Assembly: GCF_003217255.1 (NCBI RefSeq)
Contig: NZ_QJTE01000003.1
Coordinates: forward strand, 62,001-126,000
Origin: Pseudoroseicyclus aestuarii
GTDB lineage: Bacteria; Pseudomonadota; Alphaproteobacteria; Rhodobacterales; Rhodobacteraceae
DNA length: 64,000 nt
Reading direction: 5' to 3'
Made by a program: the position numbers and the translations under genes. The notes under the pieces are model-generated. The model was not told the DNA's origin. It searched no databases and saw only the letters and a program-made list of their open reading frames with translations. Of the stretch, positions 18,408-27,593 are shown piece after piece. Each line of letters begins with the position of its first letter. Positions within the stretch are counted from its first letter, which is position 1.

Positions 18408-18808
18408 TTCAGTGCTCCTTTGACGACTCTGGCGTCGTCCTTGATGCTGTTCACGCTGCGCTGCGGGGTCTGGAAGGCGGACTTCAGGCGCCCGATGCCG
18501 ACGCTGACCAGAATGGCCACCACGATCAGCAGGACGACACCGACGATCAGTGAGGCCCAGCCGGTGCTCAGCGTGAACCAGACGGCGATCGCGGCGACGA
18601 GCGCAGCGGCGAGAACGTTGAGGGCCACGAGCGACAGGACCACGCCGATCACCAGCATGGCGATGCCGGCTGCGGCGCGGGTGGCGCTGCGCTTGGCCTC
18701 GGCCTTGGCGAGGTCGATCTCACCGCGGACGAGGTGGCTGACGTGCGTCATCACGTCGCCCAGCAGGGAGGTCGTGCTCTTGTGAGGCTCTGTCGTTGTC
18801 TCGGCCAT
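18404..18808 (-). CDS. DUF1469/YqjE-like membrane protein (named phage holin family)
   Basis: A 134-residue protein with two closely spaced membrane segments, GIAMLVIGVVLSLVALNVLAAALVAAIAVWF and ASLIVGVVLLIVVAILVSVGI, preceded by DVMTHVSHLVRGEIDLAKAEAK. This is the PF07332 pattern (Phage_holin_3_6), which includes chromosomal YqjE. Despite the name there is no phage context: the neighbours are the YqjD-like and DUF3618 genes in one operon, the arrangement of yqjD-yqjE-yqjK. Function is unproven. Confidence 0.88.
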   Translation of the reverse strand: MAETTTEPHKSTTSLLGDVMTHVSHLVRGEIDLAKAEAKRSATRAAAGIAMLVIGVVLSLVALNVLAAALVAAIAVWFTLSTGWASLIVGVVLLIVVAILVSVGIGRLKSAFQTPQRSVNSIKDDARVVKGALK

Positions 18809-18811
18809 GGG

Positions 18812-19465
18812 TCAGTCCTTGACGGAGCTGGTGCGGCCCGTGCCGCCGGTGCTGGCCTGATCGAAGCCACCGGGCGCCTTGGTGCCGGTCCCACCGGGGG
18901 TCGCCGTGCCGGGCGTCGTCGCGGCAGGGCGCGCGGCGGGGCTGGCGGGCGAGGTCGGTGCACCGGGGGCCGCGCTGTCGAAATGCCGCTCGCTCGGGGC
19001 GGGGCGGTCGACGTCGTCGTGACGGTCGTAATCGGCTCGGCGCGCCGAGGATTTCACGAAACGCGCGGCAGCAAAGCCGAGCAGCGCCGCACCGCCGAGG
19101 AAGCCGATCGGGTTGCGACGGGCGAAATCGTTCACCTCGTGGGCGATCTCGTCCAGCTCCATCTCCCGCAGCGCTTCGGCGCCGTCGGCGATGCCGTCGG
19201 CGGCGCGGGCGATCAGCTTCTCCTGCGGAGAGCCGGCATGCAGGTCGTCAGCGGCCTTGCGCAGCGCTTCGGCGACCTTCGAGGTCTCGGAAGCCACGTC
19301 GTTCTTCGTGTCGCGGCCGTAGTCCCAGGCCTTCTGGCGCGCCTCGGAGGCCATCTCGCCGACACGCTCGCGTGCGGCATCGGCCATTTCGGCGGCACCG
19401 TGACGAGCATCATCAGCGGCTTGCTTGGCGCGCTGCTCCATCTTCTCTGTCGTGTCGTTGGCCAT
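18812..19465 (-). CDS. YqjD/ElaB-like tail-anchored protein
   Basis: A 217-residue protein that begins MANDTTEKMEQRAKQAADDARH and continues as charged amphipathic helix (about 1-120). It then has NPIGFLGGAALLGFAAARF, a single glycine-zipper-like membrane segment, and ends in a Pro/Thr/Gly/Ala-rich tail of about 60 residues. The helix plus RRNPIGFLGG anchor resemble the DUF883 family (YqjD, ElaB), which tether ribosomes to the membrane in stationary phase in E. coli. Start at 19465 has GGAGG five bases upstream. It is the first gene of the operon with DUF1469 and DUF3618 genes. Confidence 0.8.
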   Translation of the reverse strand: MANDTTEKMEQRAKQAADDARHGAAEMADAARERVGEMASEARQKAWDYGRDTKNDVASETSKVAEALRKAADDLHAGSPQEKLIARAADGIADGAEALREMELDEIAHEVNDFARRNPIGFLGGAALLGFAAARFVKSSARRADYDRHDDVDRPAPSERHFDSAAPGAPTSPASPAARPAATTPGTATPGGTGTKAPGGFDQASTGGTGRTSSVKD

Positions 19466-19657
19466 CTGGGCCTCCATCGTTGATCCGCTGAGCCGCTTGG
19501 GGGGCCAAGCTCCGGTCCTGCCGGGCGTGCCCCGGGGCGGGGACGACGGGCGAGGGGGCGAAGGCGCCAAGGCTCTCTTGACGGGCAAACGGCGGAAACC
19601 GGTAAAAGTTTCGCGACGCGGCGCGTCAGAGCGGGATGAGCGATGGAGTGGGGCGGG

Positions 19658-20842
19658 TCAGAGGCCGGTTTCAACGATCGCCCGGGCCAGAAGGGGGACC
19701 GCCGCCTCGCCCAGACCGGCGATGTTGATGCGGCCGTCGCCGGTCATGTAGATGCCGTGCTCCTCGCGCAGGCGGGCGACCTGGGCGGGCTCGGCCGGCA
19801 GGCGCGAGAACATGCCGCGATGGCGCAGCAGGAAGTCGAAGCGGTCCGAATTCGTCAGCCGCCGCAGCTCTGCCGCCAGCGCCTCGCGCAGGGCGAGGAT
19901 GCGCAGGCGCATCCGCCCCAGCTCCTCTTCCCAGTCGGCGCGCAGCGCGGGATCGTCCAGCACCGTCTGCACCAGCCGCGCCCCGTGATCGGGCGGGAAG
20001 GAATAGGTGACGCGGTTCAGCGCGGTCAGCACCTTTCCCGTCCGCTCCGCCTCGGCAGGATCGCGGGCCACAGCCAGCAGCGCGCCGACCCGGTCGCGAT
20101 AGAGGCCGAAGCTCTTCGATCCGCTGGCGGCGATCAGCACCTCGTCCAGCGTCGAGGCGAGCATGCGCACGGCGGAGGCATCCGCCTCGATCCCGTCGCC
20201 GAAGCCCTGGTAGGCCAGGTCGACCAGCGGGATCAGTTGCCGGGCGCGCAGCATCGCCGCGATCTCGTCCCATTCGGAGGGCATAGGATCGGCGCCCGTC
20301 GGGTTGTGGCAGCAGCCGTGCAGCAGCACCACGTCGCCCGGCGCGGCCTGCTGCAAATCCTCCATCAGCCCGGCCATGTCGACGGCGCCGGTGGCGGCGT
20401 CGAAGTAGCGGTAGGTGGCATGGGTCAGCCCCTGGTGCGCGATCAGCGACAGGTGGTTCGGCCATGTCGGATCGGGCAGCCAGAGCGTGCAGTCCGGCGC
20501 GGCGCTGCGGATCAGCGCGAAGGCCTGATGCAGCGCGCCGGTTCCGCCGGGCGCCGCGGCCGCGGCGGTGCGGTCCAGCGGCACGCTGTCGCCCAGCACC
20601 AGCCGCGAGATGGCCTGAAGGAAGGCCGGATCGCCGGCAAGGCCGGTATAGGCCTTGGTCGTCTCGCTGTCCTGCAGGCGCGCGCCGGCGGCCCGGACGG
20701 CACCCATGATCGGCGTGGCGCCGCTTTCGTCGCGGTAGACCCCGACGCCGAGGTCCAGCTTCTGCGCGCGCGGATCGGCGCGGTATTCTGCCATCAGGGC
20801 GATGATCTTGTCGCTGGCGGGCTCTTGCAGGCGGTCGAACAT
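19658..20842 (-). CDS. aromatic amino acid aminotransferase (class I PLP)
   Basis: Transfers the amino group of aromatic amino acids or aspartate to 2-oxoglutarate. The 394-residue protein has the subgroup Ialpha pattern: LDLGVGVYRDESGATPIM near the start, TKAYTGLAGDPAFLQAI, the substrate-side HGCCHNPTGADP, and the PLP lysine in ASGSKSFGLYRDRVGAL. It is closest to TyrB/PhhC-like enzymes. The gene directly abuts sseA (its ATG follows the sseA stop with no gap), suggesting co-transcription of amino-acid and sulfur-keto-acid metabolism. Aspartate aminotransferase activity cannot be excluded. Confidence 0.92.
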   Translation of the reverse strand: MFDRLQEPASDKIIALMAEYRADPRAQKLDLGVGVYRDESGATPIMGAVRAAGARLQDSETTKAYTGLAGDPAFLQAISRLVLGDSVPLDRTAAAAAPGGTGALHQAFALIRSAAPDCTLWLPDPTWPNHLSLIAHQGLTHATYRYFDAATGAVDMAGLMEDLQQAAPGDVVLLHGCCHNPTGADPMPSEWDEIAAMLRARQLIPLVDLAYQGFGDGIEADASAVRMLASTLDEVLIAASGSKSFGLYRDRVGALLAVARDPAEAERTGKVLTALNRVTYSFPPDHGARLVQTVLDDPALRADWEEELGRMRLRILALREALAAELRRLTNSDRFDFLLRHRGMFSRLPAEPAQVARLREEHGIYMTGDGRINIAGLGEAAVPLLARAIVETGL

Positions 20843-21736
20843 TCAGGCCTCTCCCCGGCTTTGCGTGGACGCGGGGCCGGTTTCGACCGGCAGGTCCGTG
20901 AAGGTGCCCCATTCAGACCAGGAGCCGTCGTAAAGCGCGTGGTCGGTCTTGCCGATCCTCTCGAGCGCCAGCGACAGGATTGCCGCCGTCACGCCCGAGC
21001 CGCAGCTGGTGATTACCGGGCGGTCCAGATCGACCCCTGCCGCCTCGAAGGCGCGCCGCAGCTCGGGCGCGGGCTTCATCGTGCCGTCGGGCTGCAGCAC
21101 TTCGCGGAAGAAGAGGTTGCGGGCGCGCGGGATATGGCCGGAGCGGACGCCGGGCCGCGGCTCCGTCACCTCGCCGCGGAACCGCTCGGGCGGGCGGGCA
21201 TCGACGATGACGCTGTCGCCCAGCTTGGCGGCGCGGGCGACATCGGTGACCTCGGCCAGCAGGGCCGGCTCGCGGCGGGCGATCAGGTGGCGCGGTGTGA
21301 CGGAGGTCTGGGCATCGGTCACGGGCCGCCCCTCGGCGGTCCATTTCGGCAGGCCACCGTCGAGGACGGCGACGGCGCGGTGCCCCATGTGGCGCATCAT
21401 CCACCAGACCCGCGCGGCCGAGAACAGGCCCATCCCGTCGTAGACCACCACCTGCATCCCGTCGCCAATCCCCAGCGCGCGCATGCGGCTGACGTATTTC
21501 TCGACCGGGGGCATCATGTGCGGCAGGTCGGAGCGGTGGTCCGAGACGTCGTCGATGTCGAAGAAGCGGGCGCCCGGGATATGGCTGGCGGCAAACTCCG
21601 CCCGCGCGTCGCGGCCCATGTCCGGCAGATACCAGGAGGCGTCGAGAATCCTAAGGCCCGGATCCTCGATCCTGTCCATCAGCCAGTGAGTCGATACGAG
21701 GGTCTGCGGATCGTCCAGCGTCTCCGAGCTCGCCAT
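20843..21736 (-). CDS. sseA: 3-mercaptopyruvate sulfurtransferase
   Basis: Transfers sulfane sulfur from 3-mercaptopyruvate to thiols or cyanide. Two tandem rhodanese domains fill the 297 residues: the inactive first (VSTHWLMDRIEDPGLRILDASW, and MGHRAVAVLDGGLPKW at the end) and the second with the active cysteine at residue 245 in CGSGVTA, the loop that distinguishes SseA from thiosulfate sulfurtransferases (CRKGVT). It is immediately upstream of the aromatic aminotransferase on the same strand. Confidence 0.94.
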   Translation of the reverse strand: MASSETLDDPQTLVSTHWLMDRIEDPGLRILDASWYLPDMGRDARAEFAASHIPGARFFDIDDVSDHRSDLPHMMPPVEKYVSRMRALGIGDGMQVVVYDGMGLFSAARVWWMMRHMGHRAVAVLDGGLPKWTAEGRPVTDAQTSVTPRHLIARREPALLAEVTDVARAAKLGDSVIVDARPPERFRGEVTEPRPGVRSGHIPRARNLFFREVLQPDGTMKPAPELRRAFEAAGVDLDRPVITSCGSGVTAAILSLALERIGKTDHALYDGSWSEWGTFTDLPVETGPASTQSRGEA

Positions 21737-21810
21737 GCGGGGCCTTCCGGTAAGGGGCTAGTCGCGCTTGGGTATCCTTGGAGCGGGCGGGCCGCAAGCT
21801 GACGCACGGG

Positions 21811-22287
21811 TCAGCCGTGCTCCTTGAGAAGGCGCTGCTTCTGGCGGTTCCAGTCGCGCTTGGCCTCGGTCGCGCGCTTGTCGGCGACCTTCTTGCCCTT
21901 GGCGGTGGCGATCTTGATCTTCACCATCCCGCGGTCGTTGAAATAGAGCACCAGCGGCACGAGGGTCATCCCCTCACGCTGGGTGGCGTTCCACATCCGC
22001 GACAGCTGCCGCTTGCTGACCAGCAGCTTGCGGCGGCGCCGTTCCTCGTGGCCCCAGGTGCGCGCGGGCTCGTAGGGGGCGATATAGCTGTTGGTCAGCC
22101 ACAGCTCCCCGTTCTCGACCGAGGCATAGCTCTCGGCGATGCCGGCCTGCCCCTCGCGCAGGGACTTCACCTCGGAGCCGGCAAGAACGATGCCGGCCTC
22201 GACGTCCTCCTCGATGGCATAGTCGAAGCGCGCGCGCCGGTTCTCGGCCACGACCTTGTAGTTGTCTGAGGTGCTGTCTTTCGCCAT
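21811..22287 (-). CDS. smpB: SsrA-binding protein
   Basis: Binds tmRNA and delivers it to stalled ribosomes. The 158-residue chain shows the canonical segments [54 protein letters not shown] and the basic C-terminal tail [16 protein letters not shown] that reaches the decoding centre. It is monocistronic. The tmRNA gene itself was looked for in the adjacent 640-base gap and not found. Confidence 0.97.
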   Translation of the reverse strand: MAKDSTSDNYKVVAENRRARFDYAIEEDVEAGIVLAGSEVKSLREGQAGIAESYASVENGELWLTNSYIAPYEPARTWGHEERRRRKLLVSKRQLSRMWNATQREGMTLVPLVLYFNDRGMVKIKIATAKGKKVADKRATEAKRDWNRQKQRLLKEHG

Positions 22288-22927
22288 CGGCCCGATCTAA
22301 GCGCGGGCGGGCCTTCTGTCCAGCACGGGCGCGACGCTATGCGGCCGGGCGGGGATGCAGGCGCAGCAGGAGGGGGGCGCTCGATTCGCCGCTCTGGGCG
22401 GGGCTCAGGACGGGCAACCGTCCACCGATTGCCGCTGCGGGAAACAATCCGCCGGGAAAATCGCCTTTGAGCGGTGTTCCTCCTATGCCGCGGTGCAGCG
22501 ACACACGGTTGCCTCATTCCGTCCAATTTCGCGCCAAAGGTGGCCTTATTCGGCCTGCCGCTCGCGCAGTATGACACCGTCCTGTCGTCCGGTTTTCGTC
22601 CTGCACAGAGGGGCAATGTAGCGAAATCCGATTAATAACAGACTAATAGGGCCGCCTTGTATGGGGCAGAGGGGGCCCTGGGCGACCACGGCACAAATCC
22701 GAAAAATGTTGAAACGATGTCATACTGGTGTGCGTTGCTGGGCGGTGAAGCGGCAAGGCGGGGGCACATCGTGACCACAAGATGGCGCTTCGCGAGTTGA
22801 CCGGGCCGCGAAGCCGGCGCTAGTCAGCGACATGGGGCAGATCAAGGCGGTCTCGGGAACCGGGACTGCCGACTTTTAAGAGGGCTCGGGCCGCAGTGCG
22901 CGGCGCGTGAAGTTAAGGAACGTTTAG
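22288..22927. other. 640-base intergenic region upstream of the sugar transferase
   Basis: No credible gene is seen. The right half is less GC-rich than its surroundings (for example around 22620-22720). A weak promoter-like pair, TTGACC near 22797 and TAGTCA 18 bases later, points toward the sugar transferase. A good ribosome-binding site, TTAAGGAACG, lies just before its ATG. The length suggests regulated transcription of the polysaccharide gene. Confidence 0.4.
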
Positions 22928-23641
22928 ATGACTGCTCGAACCGACCGCCCGCTGGCCAATGCGGCTGTCTCCGACCTTCTGGCCTATTGCCAGGGGGGCG
23001 GTGAGATCCGGCCGCGCACCGAAGGCGACGCCTCCGATGCCTACAGTTCCGTGGGCAAGCGTATTCTGGACATCATTCTTGTCCTGATTGTGGCGGTGCC
23101 GGTCTTCGCGATCATGCTGGTGCTGCTGCCGATCCTGTCGACCGATGGGCATTCGCCCTTCTTCATCCAGAAGCGGGTGGGTCGGGGCGGCCGCCTGTTC
23201 CGCATGTACAAGCTGCGCACCATGGTCCCCCATGCCGAGGAAGTGCTCGAGGCGCATCTGGCCTCCGATCCCGAGGCACGGGCCGAATGGGACCATCACC
23301 AGAAGCTGCGCAACGATCCGCGGATCACGCGGCTGGGCCGCCTGCTGCGCCGCAGCTCGGTCGACGAGCTGCCGCAGTTCCTGAACGTGCTCCTGGGCGA
23401 CATGTCCATCGTCGGCCCGCGGCCGATGATGCCCTCGCAGCGCTCGCTCTACCCCGGCGAGGCCTATTACGACCTGCGCCCCGGTGTGACCGGCCTGTGG
23501 CAGGTCTCCGATCGCAACGACAGCAGCTTCGCCGAGCGGGCGCTCTTCGATACCGCCTATGCCGAGGGCCTGTCGCTGCGGACCGATCTGGCCATCATGA
23601 GCCGGACCGTCGGCGTCGTCACCCGCGCCACCGGCCACTGA
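22928..23641 (+). CDS. polyprenyl-phosphate sugar phosphotransferase (ExoY-like)
   Basis: Starts a surface-polysaccharide repeat by moving a hexose-1-phosphate onto undecaprenyl phosphate. The 237-residue protein has a variable 40-residue N-terminus, one membrane helix (ILDIILVLIVAVPVFAIMLVLL), and the full bacterial sugar-transferase domain: FFIQKRVGRGGRLFRMYKLRTM, LGRLLRRSSVDELPQFLNV, GDMSIVGPRPMM and LRPGVTGLWQVSDRND. The short single-helix form matches ExoY rather than WbaP. No glycosyltransferases follow it, so it is an isolated initiating enzyme; its sugar is unknown. Confidence 0.93.
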   Translation: MTARTDRPLANAAVSDLLAYCQGGGEIRPRTEGDASDAYSSVGKRILDIILVLIVAVPVFAIMLVLLPILSTDGHSPFFIQKRVGRGGRLFRMYKLRTMVPHAEEVLEAHLASDPEARAEWDHHQKLRNDPRITRLGRLLRRSSVDELPQFLNVLLGDMSIVGPRPMMPSQRSLYPGEAYYDLRPGVTGLWQVSDRNDSSFAERALFDTAYAEGLSLRTDLAIMSRTVGVVTRATGH

Positions 23642-23672
23642 TCCCCCAGTCACCCTCGTTCCTTCGGTCCAG

Positions 23673-23692
23673 CGGCGCCCCTCGGGGCGCCG
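23673..23692. terminator. hairpin between convergent sugar transferase and epimerase genes
   Basis: Perfect eight-pair stem CGGCGCCC / GGGCGCCG with a CTCG loop, about 30 bases after the sugar-transferase stop and just before the convergent stop at 23714. Only a short T-pair follows, so the strength is uncertain. Confidence 0.5.
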
Positions 23693-23713
23693 TTGGCCGT
23701 TCAAGGGGGCCGC

Positions 23714-24637
23714 TCAGTCCCGCTGCGCCTGCGCCATCGCCGCCTCGAAACTGATCTGCGGCTGCCAGCCGAGCGCGTGCAGCCGGCTGTTGTCGTAGCG
23801 CAGCGGCATCAGCCGCGCCCGCAGCTCCGCCGGACGCAGGAGCTCGCCCTGTCCCCGCCGCAGCGGGCGCAGCGCCCGCGCGGCGGCGGGCGGAATGCGC
23901 CATGGCATCGGCAGCCGCCTCGGCGGCAGGGCCAGCGCCGCGAGGAACCGCGCCCGCGTCGGCAGATCGTCGTCGACGACGTGGATCACCTCGACCGCCG
24001 CCGCCATCGGCCGGGTGGCGGCCAAGACCAGCGCCTGCGCGACATGGCCGACCCAGGCCAGCGGCAGCTCCCCGTCGTGGCGCGGCCCCAGCAGCAGCCC
24101 GCGCGCGCCGATGCCGAGGTGATCGTTCCAGAGGTGACCGGGGCCGTAGATCGCGCCCGCCCGCAGGATTCGCAGCGGCACGCCGCCACGCTCCGCGGCC
24201 TGCCGGGCCTCGGCCTCCTGCGCCAGCCTTGCGCGGGTATGCGCGCTGCGCCTTTCGGGCCGGCTTTCGAGCGGCGCGGATTCGTCGATCACCCGGCCCG
24301 GCGCGAGGCCGGAGGCGAGCACCACCAGCGAGCCCAGCAGCACCAGTCGCGCCCCCTTTGCCGCGCCCGCGTCCAGCGCCGCCCGCAGCGGGCCAAGGCC
24401 TGCCTCGGGCCCGGGCGGGGCGGCATGGATCAGCGCATCGCATCCGGGCAAGGGCAGGGGTGTGGTGCCGCGCGCGACGAGGGTGATGCCGGGATCTCCG
24501 GCCCAGCCTTCGGGGGCCTGCGCCCCGATGCAGGCGAGCACCGCATGCCCCGCGGCGCGCGCCTCGGCCACGGTGCGGCGCCCGACGAAACCGTCGGCGC
24601 CGATGACGGCGATCCTGCCGGGCCCGGGCTTGTCCAT
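23714..24637 (-). CDS. NAD-dependent epimerase/dehydratase family protein
   Basis: A 307-residue extended-SDR-like protein. The Rossmann motif GADGFVGRRT is near residues 13-22, and GAIYGPGHLWNDHLGIGARG matches the sugar-epimerase YGPG region. The classical YxxxK is not evident: the corresponding area reads RRSAHTRARLAQEAE, so the catalytic Tyr is apparently replaced. The sugar or other substrate cannot be named. Start at 24637 is chosen over an open frame of 64 more codons, because the dinucleotide-binding fold begins at GRIAVIGADG. It converges with the sugar-transferase gene. Confidence 0.8.
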   Translation of the reverse strand: MDKPGPGRIAVIGADGFVGRRTVAEARAAGHAVLACIGAQAPEGWAGDPGITLVARGTTPLPLPGCDALIHAAPPGPEAGLGPLRAALDAGAAKGARLVLLGSLVVLASGLAPGRVIDESAPLESRPERRSAHTRARLAQEAEARQAAERGGVPLRILRAGAIYGPGHLWNDHLGIGARGLLLGPRHDGELPLAWVGHVAQALVLAATRPMAAAVEVIHVVDDDLPTRARFLAALALPPRRLPMPWRIPPAAARALRPLRRGQGELLRPAELRARLMPLRYDNSRLHALGWQPQISFEAAMAQAQRD

Positions 24638-24827
24638 CGTGCTCGGTCCTCCTCCCTGCGGGAAGGATACAGCGCGAAACGCCCGCTGTCGCGGCTGCAC
24701 AGCAGCCCTGCGCGGCCGCATCACGTCTTGAATAGCCGCTGCTGCACCTCTAGGTGCCCCGAGGCACGCAGGCAGGCACCCCGAGCGGGCCCGAGAGGCC
24801 CTCCCGGCGCCCCAAAGGCAAGGCACC

Positions 24828-25793
24828 ATGGCCCCTCAGACTTCTCCGATCGTTCAGGTGCAAGGCCTGACGAAGACATACAGCGGTGGCTTCACCGCCC
24901 TCGACAACCTCGATTTCGACGCCCGCGAGGGCGAGATCCTCGCGCTGCTCGGCCCGAACGGGGCCGGCAAGACGACCCTGATCTCGACCATCTGCGGCAT
25001 CACGCGGCCCACCTCGGGCAGCGTGACCGTCGGTGGCTACGACATCCGGCGCGACTTCCGCCGCGCCCGCAGCATGATCGGCCTCGTGCCGCAGGAGCTG
25101 GTGGTCGAGCCCTTCACCAAGGTGAAGGACACCGTCGCCTTCAGCCGCGGCATGTTCGGCAAGGCGCCCGATCCCGCGCATGTCGAGAAGGTGCTCAAGC
25201 AGCTTTCGCTCTGGGACAAGCGCGACAACCAGGTGCGCGAGCTGTCGGGCGGCATGAAGCGCCGGGTGCTGATCGCCAAGGCGCTGGCACACGAGCCGCG
25301 GGTGCTGTTCCTCGACGAGCCGACCGCCGGCGTCGACGTGGAACTGCGCAAGGGCATGTGGGACGTGGTGCGCGAACTGCGCGAGCAGGGCGTGACCGTG
25401 ATCCTGACCACGCACTACATCGAAGAGGCCGAGGAGATGGCCGACCGCATCTCGGTCATTTCGGCGGGGCGCATCCTGTTGACCGAGGACAAGGCCGCCC
25501 TGATGCGCCGCATGGGCCACAAAGAACTGCGGATCGAGCTGAGCGAGCCGATCGCCGCGCTGCCGCCCGCGCTCGAGGGACGCGGGATCGAGCTGTCCGA
25601 GGACGGCCACAGCCTGATCTACAGCTACGACAGCAGCGCCGAGCGGACGGGCATCACGCGCCTCCTGTCGGCGCTCGCCGAGGCCGGGCTGGTGATGAGC
25701 GATCTGTCGACGCATCAATCCAGCCTCGAGGAAATCTTCGTCAGCCTGGTGCATGGGCCGGATGACGACAACGAGAGGGAGGCGGCGCAATGA
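24828..25793 (+). CDS. ABC-2 type exporter, ATP-binding subunit
   Basis: A 321-residue ATPase with Walker [16 protein letters not shown], signature [15 protein letters not shown], Walker [13 protein letters not shown] and switch histidine in [17 protein letters not shown]-terminal domain of about 90 residues after the ATPase fold (ending [13 protein letters not shown]) is typical of the DrrA/NodI/CcmA group. It overlaps the permease gene by four bases. The exported substrate is unknown; drug, lipid or polysaccharide are all possible. Confidence 0.93.
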   Translation: MAPQTSPIVQVQGLTKTYSGGFTALDNLDFDAREGEILALLGPNGAGKTTLISTICGITRPTSGSVTVGGYDIRRDFRRARSMIGLVPQELVVEPFTKVKDTVAFSRGMFGKAPDPAHVEKVLKQLSLWDKRDNQVRELSGGMKRRVLIAKALAHEPRVLFLDEPTAGVDVELRKGMWDVVRELREQGVTVILTTHYIEEAEEMADRISVISAGRILLTEDKAALMRRMGHKELRIELSEPIAALPPALEGRGIELSEDGHSLIYSYDSSAERTGITRLLSALAEAGLVMSDLSTHQSSLEEIFVSLVHGPDDDNEREAAQ

Positions 25794-26551
25794 ACCTGCA
25801 AGCGGTCCTGACCATCTACAAGGCCGAGATGCGGCGCTTCTTCCGCACCTACCAGCAGTCGCTGATCGCGCCCGTGATCTCGACCTCGCTCTACTTCGTG
25901 GTCTTCGGCACCGCCATCGGCGGGCGCATCGACCAGGTCGAGGGGGTGCCCTATGGCGCCTTCATCGTGCCGGGGCTGATCATGCTGTCGGTGATGACAC
26001 AGTCGATCCAGAACGGATCGGTGGGCATCTACTTCCCCAAGTTCCAGGGCACGATCTACGAGATCCTCTCGGCCCCCGTGACCTTCATCGAAGTGGTCGC
26101 GGGCTACGTGGGGGCGGCGGCGACAAAGGCGCTGGCGATCGGGACGATCATCCTGATCACGGCGACCTTCTTCGTCGATTTCCAGATCCTGCACCCGATC
26201 TCGATGGTCGCCTTCCTTCTGATGACCTGTGTCTGCTTCGCGCTGCTGGGCTTCATCATCGGGATCTGGGCGCAGAACTTCGACCAGCTCAGCATGATCC
26301 CGGTGCTGGTGATCACGCCGCTCGTCTTCCTTGGCGGCAGCTTCTACTCGGCCAACATGCTGCCTCCTTTCTGGGAGGGGGTGACCCGGCTGAACCCGGT
26401 GTTCTACCTGATCTCGGGCTTCCGCTGGTCCTTCTTCGGCTATGCAGATGTGCCGGTGGGCGTGAGCCTGATCGCCATCGCGATCTTCACCGCGGTCTGC
26501 CTGAGCGTGATCTGGTGGATCTTCCGTAGCGGCTGGCGCTTGCGGGACTGA
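25790..26551 (+). CDS. ABC-2 type exporter, permease subunit
   Basis: A 253-residue integral membrane protein with about six hydrophobic segments. It begins [40 protein letters not shown], typical of the YadH/DrrB family, and contains the ABC-2 signature region [32 protein letters not shown]. It is paired with the ATPase just upstream. A nine-pair hairpin overlaps its stop codon (26539-26560), without a T-run. Confidence 0.93.
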   Translation: MNLQAVLTIYKAEMRRFFRTYQQSLIAPVISTSLYFVVFGTAIGGRIDQVEGVPYGAFIVPGLIMLSVMTQSIQNGSVGIYFPKFQGTIYEILSAPVTFIEVVAGYVGAAATKALAIGTIILITATFFVDFQILHPISMVAFLLMTCVCFALLGFIIGIWAQNFDQLSMIPVLVITPLVFLGGSFYSANMLPPFWEGVTRLNPVFYLISGFRWSFFGYADVPVGVSLIAIAIFTAVCLSVIWWIFRSGWRLRD

Positions 26552-26606
26552 TCCCGCAAGGGTGGCGGGGCCTTGTATGCAGGCTGGCCCCGCCTAAATC
26601 GGACCC

Positions 26607-27404
26607 ATGCGCCTGCCTGCCCTGCCGTTCTGGAACGCCCCGCCCACCGTCTCTGTCCTGCGTCTGCAGGGGGCCATCGGTATCGGTGCCCGGGGCCTGT
26701 CCGACGCCGGCACCCGCGACATGATCGAGCGGGCCTTTTTGAAGGGCAAGCCAAAGGCCGTCGCGCTGGAGATCAACTCTCCCGGCGGCTCGCCTGTGCA
26801 ATCGGCGTTGATCGCCGCGCGCATCCGCCGCCTGTCGGAGGAGAAGGGCATTCCCGTCATCGCCTTTGTCGAGGATGTCGCAGCCTCGGGCGGATACTGG
26901 CTCGCCACCGCGGCGGACGAGATCTACGCCGACCGCGGCTCCATGCTGGGCAGCATCGGCGTGATTTCCGCCGGCTTCGGTGCGACCGAGCTTCTGGAGA
27001 AGGCCGGGATCGAGCGGCGAGTCCATACCGCCGGCAATTCGAAAAGCCTGCTCGACCCCTTCCGCCCCGAAAAGCCCGAGGATGTCGCGCGGCTCGAGCG
27101 CTGGCTCGAGCAGCTGCACGGCTACTTCATCGACCACGTCACATCGCGGCGCGGCGCCAAGCTGGCCGACAACCCGGATCTCTTCACCGGCGATGTCTGG
27201 ATCGGCGAGCGCGCTGTCGAGCAGGGGCTGGCCGACGGCATCGGGCACCTCGTCCCGATGATGAAGCAACGCTTTGGCGACAAGGTGCGGCTGCGGCGCT
27301 ATGGCCCCAAGCGCAGCCTGATGCAGCGCTTCGGCATGGCCATGGGCGCCGAGGCGCTGGGCGCCGTCGAGGATCGCGCCGCCTTCGCCCGCTTCGGGCT
27401 CTAG
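26607..27404 (+). CDS. S49 family (SppA/SohB-like) protease
   Basis: A 265-residue, single-domain signal-peptide-peptidase-type serine protease. Seen are LEINSPGGSPVQSALIAARIR, the nucleophile region VEDVAASGGYWLATAADEIYADR, GSIGVISAGFG and the downstream lysine in AGNSKSLLDPFRP, which forms the Ser/Lys dyad in this family. There is no clear membrane anchor, so it is probably cytoplasmic or membrane-peripheral. It starts 55 bases after the ABC permease and is followed by two genes with essentially no gap. Confidence 0.92.
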   Translation: MRLPALPFWNAPPTVSVLRLQGAIGIGARGLSDAGTRDMIERAFLKGKPKAVALEINSPGGSPVQSALIAARIRRLSEEKGIPVIAFVEDVAASGGYWLATAADEIYADRGSMLGSIGVISAGFGATELLEKAGIERRVHTAGNSKSLLDPFRPEKPEDVARLERWLEQLHGYFIDHVTSRRGAKLADNPDLFTGDVWIGERAVEQGLADGIGHLVPMMKQRFGDKVRLRRYGPKRSLMQRFGMAMGAEALGAVEDRAAFARFGL

Positions 27405-27407
27405 GCG

Positions 27408-27593
27408 ATGCTGGTCAAGGTCATCCTGCTGTTCCTGGTGGCGATCATGGTGCTGGGCATGTTCGGCAAGCTGCGCCTGCTGAAGCCTTGGCGCGGCAAG
27501 CCGCTGGACAAGAGGGCCTCCACATCGAAACACTGCCCGGCCTGCGGAAGGCCGCGGATCGGCAGCGGGCCCTGCCCCTGCGGGAAGGACTGA
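27408..27593 (+). CDS. 61-residue membrane-anchored zinc-ribbon microprotein
   Basis: No named family is recognised. Residues 1-20 (LVKVILLFLVAIMVLGMFG) form one membrane segment, followed by a basic linker and a C-terminal four-cysteine zinc-ribbon-like knuckle, CPACGRP at 43-49 and CPCGK at 56-60. The gene starts three bases after the S49 protease stop and ends immediately before the antiporter ATG, so it is surely translated in that operon. It could recruit a cytosolic partner to the membrane (inference). Confidence 0.75.
   Translation: MLVKVILLFLVAIMVLGMFGKLRLLKPWRGKPLDKRASTSKHCPACGRPRIGSGPCPCGKD

Noticed and set aside
18404-18808. Prophage remnant because of the holin-family name
   Set aside because: The neighbours are chromosomal membrane-tether genes; no other phage gene is present.
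22288-22927. Possible tmRNA (ssrA) next to smpB
   Set aside because: No TTCGAATCC-like T arm paired with a tRNA-Ala acceptor, and no tag-peptide frame, were found.
26539-26560. Hairpin over the ABC-permease stop codon as a terminator
   Set aside because: Nine pairs but no T-run, and the S49 gene follows on the same strand with a short gap.
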